Made by a program: the position numbers and the translations under genes. This document shows, piece by piece, positions 50,144-52,617 of a stretch of DNA of 52,617 bases. This DNA is from Aeromonas lacus. GTDB taxonomy: Bacteria; Pseudomonadota; Gammaproteobacteria; Enterobacterales; Aeromonadaceae. The stretch's first letter is position 1, and the number at the start of each line of letters is the position of its first letter. Location: contig NZ_JRGM01000141.1 in NCBI RefSeq assembly GCF_000764665.1, positions 1-52,617 of the forward strand, given 5' to 3'. Under the pieces are notes generated by a model, which worked only from the letters and a program-made list of their open reading frames with translations, was not told where the DNA came from and searched no databases.

Positions 50144-50155
50144 TTGGGGCAAGGC

Positions 50156-50923
50156 ATGAGCAACAGTCTGATAGAAATTACCGCCATCGAGATCAAAGAG
50201 CTGGCCGTTATCGAGCCGAAGCAGGCCAGCGAGAAGTTCGAGCTGATCGCCAAGACCATGTCTGACGACCAACTGGCAGAAGTGATTGAAAACATAGATA
50301 TCGTTACCCTGACCCAGATCAACGGCCAGCACGACATCTCCTTCCCCTCCATCATCTCCGAGCTGATGACCCCGGAGCGGATCCGCGACATCGTCTGCCA
50401 GCAGCCGCTCTACTGGGAAGAGGCGATCAAGAACAACGCCGACGAGCTGCAACAGCACACCTTCGACTTCCTCAACTACCTGATCCGCACCCAGGATAGC
50501 GAAGCCAAGCAGCGCGAGATCCTCGAGTGCGTGGCCGAAGATCCGGCCGGTCTCTTCTACCTCGCCATCCCCTTTATCGAGTTCTATCGCGGCGATCGCT
50601 ATGAAGAGGACGAAGGCTATCGCGACGTGCTGCACGCCGAAGAGGAAGATCTCGAAGAGTCCCTGCGCTACAGCGAGCGCCAGCAGAGCGAGGATGTCCA
50701 CGACTACGCGCTGGATGACCCGAGAAGCCTGTTGATGCTCATTCGCGAGCTGGCCCCCGAGGTGGAGAAAGCCATCAAGGCGCTGCTGCGCAACGAGCAC
50801 TCCACCTGGGACGGCATCATCAACAAGTTTGCCGCCGAGCTGGTGATGCAGGCCAAAGAGAAGAACAAGGTCGAGGAAGACGAGTACGGCGACGTCGACG
50901 ACATGTTCAGCTTTCTGGATTAA
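50156..50923 (+). CDS. Unknown acidic helical protein, J-domain operon gene 3
   Basis: A 255-residue, strongly acidic and helical soluble protein: 'LAEVIENIDIVTLTQINGQHDISFPSIISELMTPERIRDIV' early, a Glu/Asp-rich centre ('HAEEEDLEESLRYSERQQSEDVHDY') and an end 'VEEDEYGDVDDMFSFLD'. The repeating leucines suggest HEAT-like helices, but no family is clear. The ATG at 50156 follows GGGGCAAGG; it begins 12 bp after gene 2. Confidence 0.72.
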   Translation: MSNSLIEITAIEIKELAVIEPKQASEKFELIAKTMSDDQLAEVIENIDIVTLTQINGQHDISFPSIISELMTPERIRDIVCQQPLYWEEAIKNNADELQQHTFDFLNYLIRTQDSEAKQREILECVAEDPAGLFYLAIPFIEFYRGDRYEEDEGYRDVLHAEEEDLEESLRYSERQQSEDVHDYALDDPRSLLMLIRELAPEVEKAIKALLRNEHSTWDGIINKFAAELVMQAKEKNKVEEDEYGDVDDMFSFLD

Positions 50924-50934
50924 GGAGCCCATTC

Positions 50935-51837
50935 ATGCAGTTAGTCATTCGCGATGCCAACCAGGGCCCCTTTCTGACCCAGGTGCTGCGCTTTGGCCGC
51001 GACAATGAACGTTTGAGCGAACAACAGCTGGCCGCCATCAAGGGCAAGGCGGTGCTGATGAGCCTCAAATTCGCCGACAAGTACTACAACAAGTACAAGA
51101 TGCACCTGCTGGAGCAGGCCGCCCACGACGTCATCGGCGTGGTGAGCCTCGGCCTGCAGGAGCTCTCGGCGCGGGATCCGGCCAAGGCGCTGGCGCTGCT
51201 GCAGGCGCCGGAAGGCCCCATCAAGCCGTTCCAGAAGGGCTGGTCGATGCTCATCACCGTCAGCCCCAAGCAGGCTGGCAACAGCCTCTACGGTGATGTG
51301 GATGCCCGCCTGCTGGACAAGATCTCGAGCCCGCCCGATGTGGAGGAGTGGCAAGGGTGGCAGGAGTACGAGAAGGCGCTGACCGAGCACAACAAGAGCC
51401 GCCTGATGGCACTCATCGACCAGCACTTCTTCGCCTGCGAGAGCGACCACCCCACCATGGAGGACAAGCTGGCCGAAGCGCTGCTCTACCGCATCCTCTG
51501 CGGCAAGGGCAGTGGCGCCGCTCCGCTCAAGGTGAAGCAGGATCTCAAGCGCAAACTGGCGCGGGAGATTGAGCTCGACGAGGGCTGGTATGACACCGAC
51601 TACCTCGCCGCCCAGCTCGCCCTGATGCTGAGCGCGCTGCCCGCCGACATGGCCGCCGCCCTGCGTCAGGAGCTGAGCCCGGGCTTTGTGCCCAACCTGC
51701 TGCACACCCTCGGCTTTGTGCGCCAGTACCAGCTGCTGCAAAAAGAGAACGCCTCGCCGGAGAAGCTCGACAACATCGAGATGCGCGCCGGTCTCAAGCA
51801 CCCGCTGCTCGGCTGGCCGCTCTACCACAACTTCTAG
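50935..51837 (+). CDS. Unknown protein, J-domain operon gene 4
   Basis: A 300-residue helical soluble protein that begins 11 bp after gene 3 with AAGGAG upstream. 'KFADKYYNKYKMHLLEQAAHDVIGVVSLGLQEL' and 'WQGWQEYEKALTEHNKSRLMALIDQHFFACESDHPTMEDKLAEALLYRI' are marked features; it ends 'GWPLYHNF'. No signal peptide and no known domain recognised. It closes the operon before a terminator. Confidence 0.75.
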   Translation: MQLVIRDANQGPFLTQVLRFGRDNERLSEQQLAAIKGKAVLMSLKFADKYYNKYKMHLLEQAAHDVIGVVSLGLQELSARDPAKALALLQAPEGPIKPFQKGWSMLITVSPKQAGNSLYGDVDARLLDKISSPPDVEEWQGWQEYEKALTEHNKSRLMALIDQHFFACESDHPTMEDKLAEALLYRILCGKGSGAAPLKVKQDLKRKLAREIELDEGWYDTDYLAAQLALMLSALPADMAAALRQELSPGFVPNLLHTLGFVRQYQLLQKENASPEKLDNIEMRAGLKHPLLGWPLYHNF

Positions 51838-51882
51838 GCCGCCCTTCGCCGCCTCTTTTGTTGCCCCCAATGTGGGATAACC

Positions 51883-51906
51883 CAACGCCCGGCCCGCCGG
51901 GCGTTG
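51883..51906 (+). terminator. Terminator after the J-domain operon
   Basis: An 11-bp GC-rich stem CAACGCCCGGC / GCCGGGCGTTG with a 2-nt loop and a short T-rich tail. Confidence 0.75.
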
Positions 51907-52052
51907 TTCTATCTACGTCATCAGCCCCCACGATTGACGTAACAAATTGGGATGCAACCAGTTTAGATGGCTTCATTCAAACCTTGTTCGCAGCTATACT
52001 GCGCCCCTGATTCAGGGCTGAATAAACCGGTCATAATACAGGTCAGATTTTT

Positions 52053-52436
52053 ATGCTGCTGCCACTTTTAATGCTTATCAGCGCCAATACTCCGCTACTG
52101 TCAGATACCCGCCTTTATCGAGAAGTTGCCAATAATTGTAAAAATGTAGATTTGGAAAATTGGCAACATCCGACCAGAAAGGTATTACTGGAACGAGGCG
52201 TTATATTAAAAAAAGTCGAGTTATGTAACGATGGTAAATATCCAATCTATCATGTTCGACTCCCGTATGACCCGGCTGGGCAGACTCAAGATTATTTCAA
52301 CCCACTCTATGTGGCCATGTACGGAGCCAACGGAAAATGGCCATATGCCATGGTCGATGAGGAAGGAACCATTGTCTATATGACCTATCGGAAAGGTTCT
52401 ATTATCACACCGGACTACGAGCTGTTCTCACCATAA
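52053..52436 (+). CDS. AT-rich small exported protein, unknown function
   Basis: A 127-residue protein with a short hydrophobic start (MLLPLLMLISANTPLL) that may be a signal peptide, two cysteines ('NNCKN' and 'ELCND') that could form a disulfide, and an aromatic-rich C-terminal half ('DYFNPLYVAMYGANGKWPY'). I do not recognise it. The gene and the 180 bp after it are clearly richer in A and T than the neighbouring operon, which suggests recent acquisition. AGGT lies 11 nt before the ATG. Confidence 0.65.
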   Translation: MLLPLLMLISANTPLLSDTRLYREVANNCKNVDLENWQHPTRKVLLERGVILKKVELCNDGKYPIYHVRLPYDPAGQTQDYFNPLYVAMYGANGKWPYAMVDEEGTIVYMTYRKGSIITPDYELFSP

Positions 52437-52617
52437 TCAGACTTTATCTCTGATGAAAATAATCAAAGTATGCAAAGGCAATATATTTTCATAAAAGATA
52501 CCATCACGATCCCCAGCCACAAAATGCTCTGATTAGTATATTATCTGGCTATTTTAAGTCACCTATCTGTCGAAACTAATCTGTATCTCGTTATTACAAC
52601 AAGAATATATATTAGCC
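52437..52617. other. AT-rich non-coding right edge
   Basis: These 181 bp are very AT-rich and contain no ORF or repeat that I would call. It continues the low-GC character of the gene to its left, so the accessory segment probably extends beyond the window. Confidence 0.5.

Noticed and set aside
49568..50932. Minus-strand open frame of 454 codons over the unknown acidic genes
   Set aside because: The plus-strand genes have ribosome sites and tight operon spacing; the minus frame has neither and is only a complement of acidic codons.
1..52617. CRISPR array, tRNA or rRNA genes
   Set aside because: No regularly spaced repeats, cloverleaf-like sequence or rRNA segment was seen.

Overview
The window looks like a chromosomal segment of an Aeromonas species. 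The main reasons are a glycerophospholipid:cholesterol acyltransferase close to the known Aeromonas enzyme, OmpA, high-GC coding sequence, and gammaproteobacterial gene orders (zur beside dusA, mutY-yggX-mltC, rnr-rlmB, znuA/znuCB). I saw no tRNA, rRNA or CRISPR array. The species call is inference.

Bases 1-4200 are an accessory region with lower GC. It is the right end of an element integrated into dusA. It carries a small AlpA-like ORF, a DUF927 protein whose ATPase motifs are degenerate, a PrtN-type regulator, an IS50/Tn5-type insertion sequence with a frameshifted transposase and no target duplication, and a non-coding flank. It ends at a 17-codon stump of dusA on the minus strand (4147-4200), the attachment scar. 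The ordinary chromosome resumes with zur.

Bases 4300-29900 are mostly core genes: zur-cheX and a small membrane protein; two tandem brnQ carriers; trmN6 divergent from srmB; an ElaA acetyltransferase; a Crp/Fnr-type regulator with a decayed copy of its own 3' end beside it; rnr-rlmB; a diguanylate cyclase; ompA; the acyltransferase; a YgiW/YdeI-type periplasmic protein; mutY-yggX-mltC; cca; a BCCT transporter with an unknown partner gene and a divergent MarR regulator; yjaG; a 2-hydroxyacid dehydrogenase; and mepM.

Bases 30100-35740 hold the most unusual cluster. A LapD-like inner-membrane receptor with no GGDEF domain and only a degenerate EAL-like end overlaps by 4 nt a TAXI-type periplasmic binding protein. 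Convergent to both is a LapG-type periplasmic cysteine protease. Beyond it lies the zinc importer znuA / znuCB with two Zur boxes in the divergent promoter, so the zinc regulator and its main target are both in this window.

Bases 35700-52617 contain a LysR/EamA pair, a uracil-DNA glycosylase family protein, rarD, a periplasmic binding protein, a GIY-YIG protein, a reduced psp operon (pspA, short pspC, small membrane protein) behind a sigma-54 promoter, plsC, an scsABCD-type thiol-redox operon, a LysR regulator divergent from an imine-reductase-like plus SDR pair, a four-gene operon that starts with a tiny J-domain protein and continues with three acidic proteins I cannot name, and an AT-rich orphan gene at the right edge.
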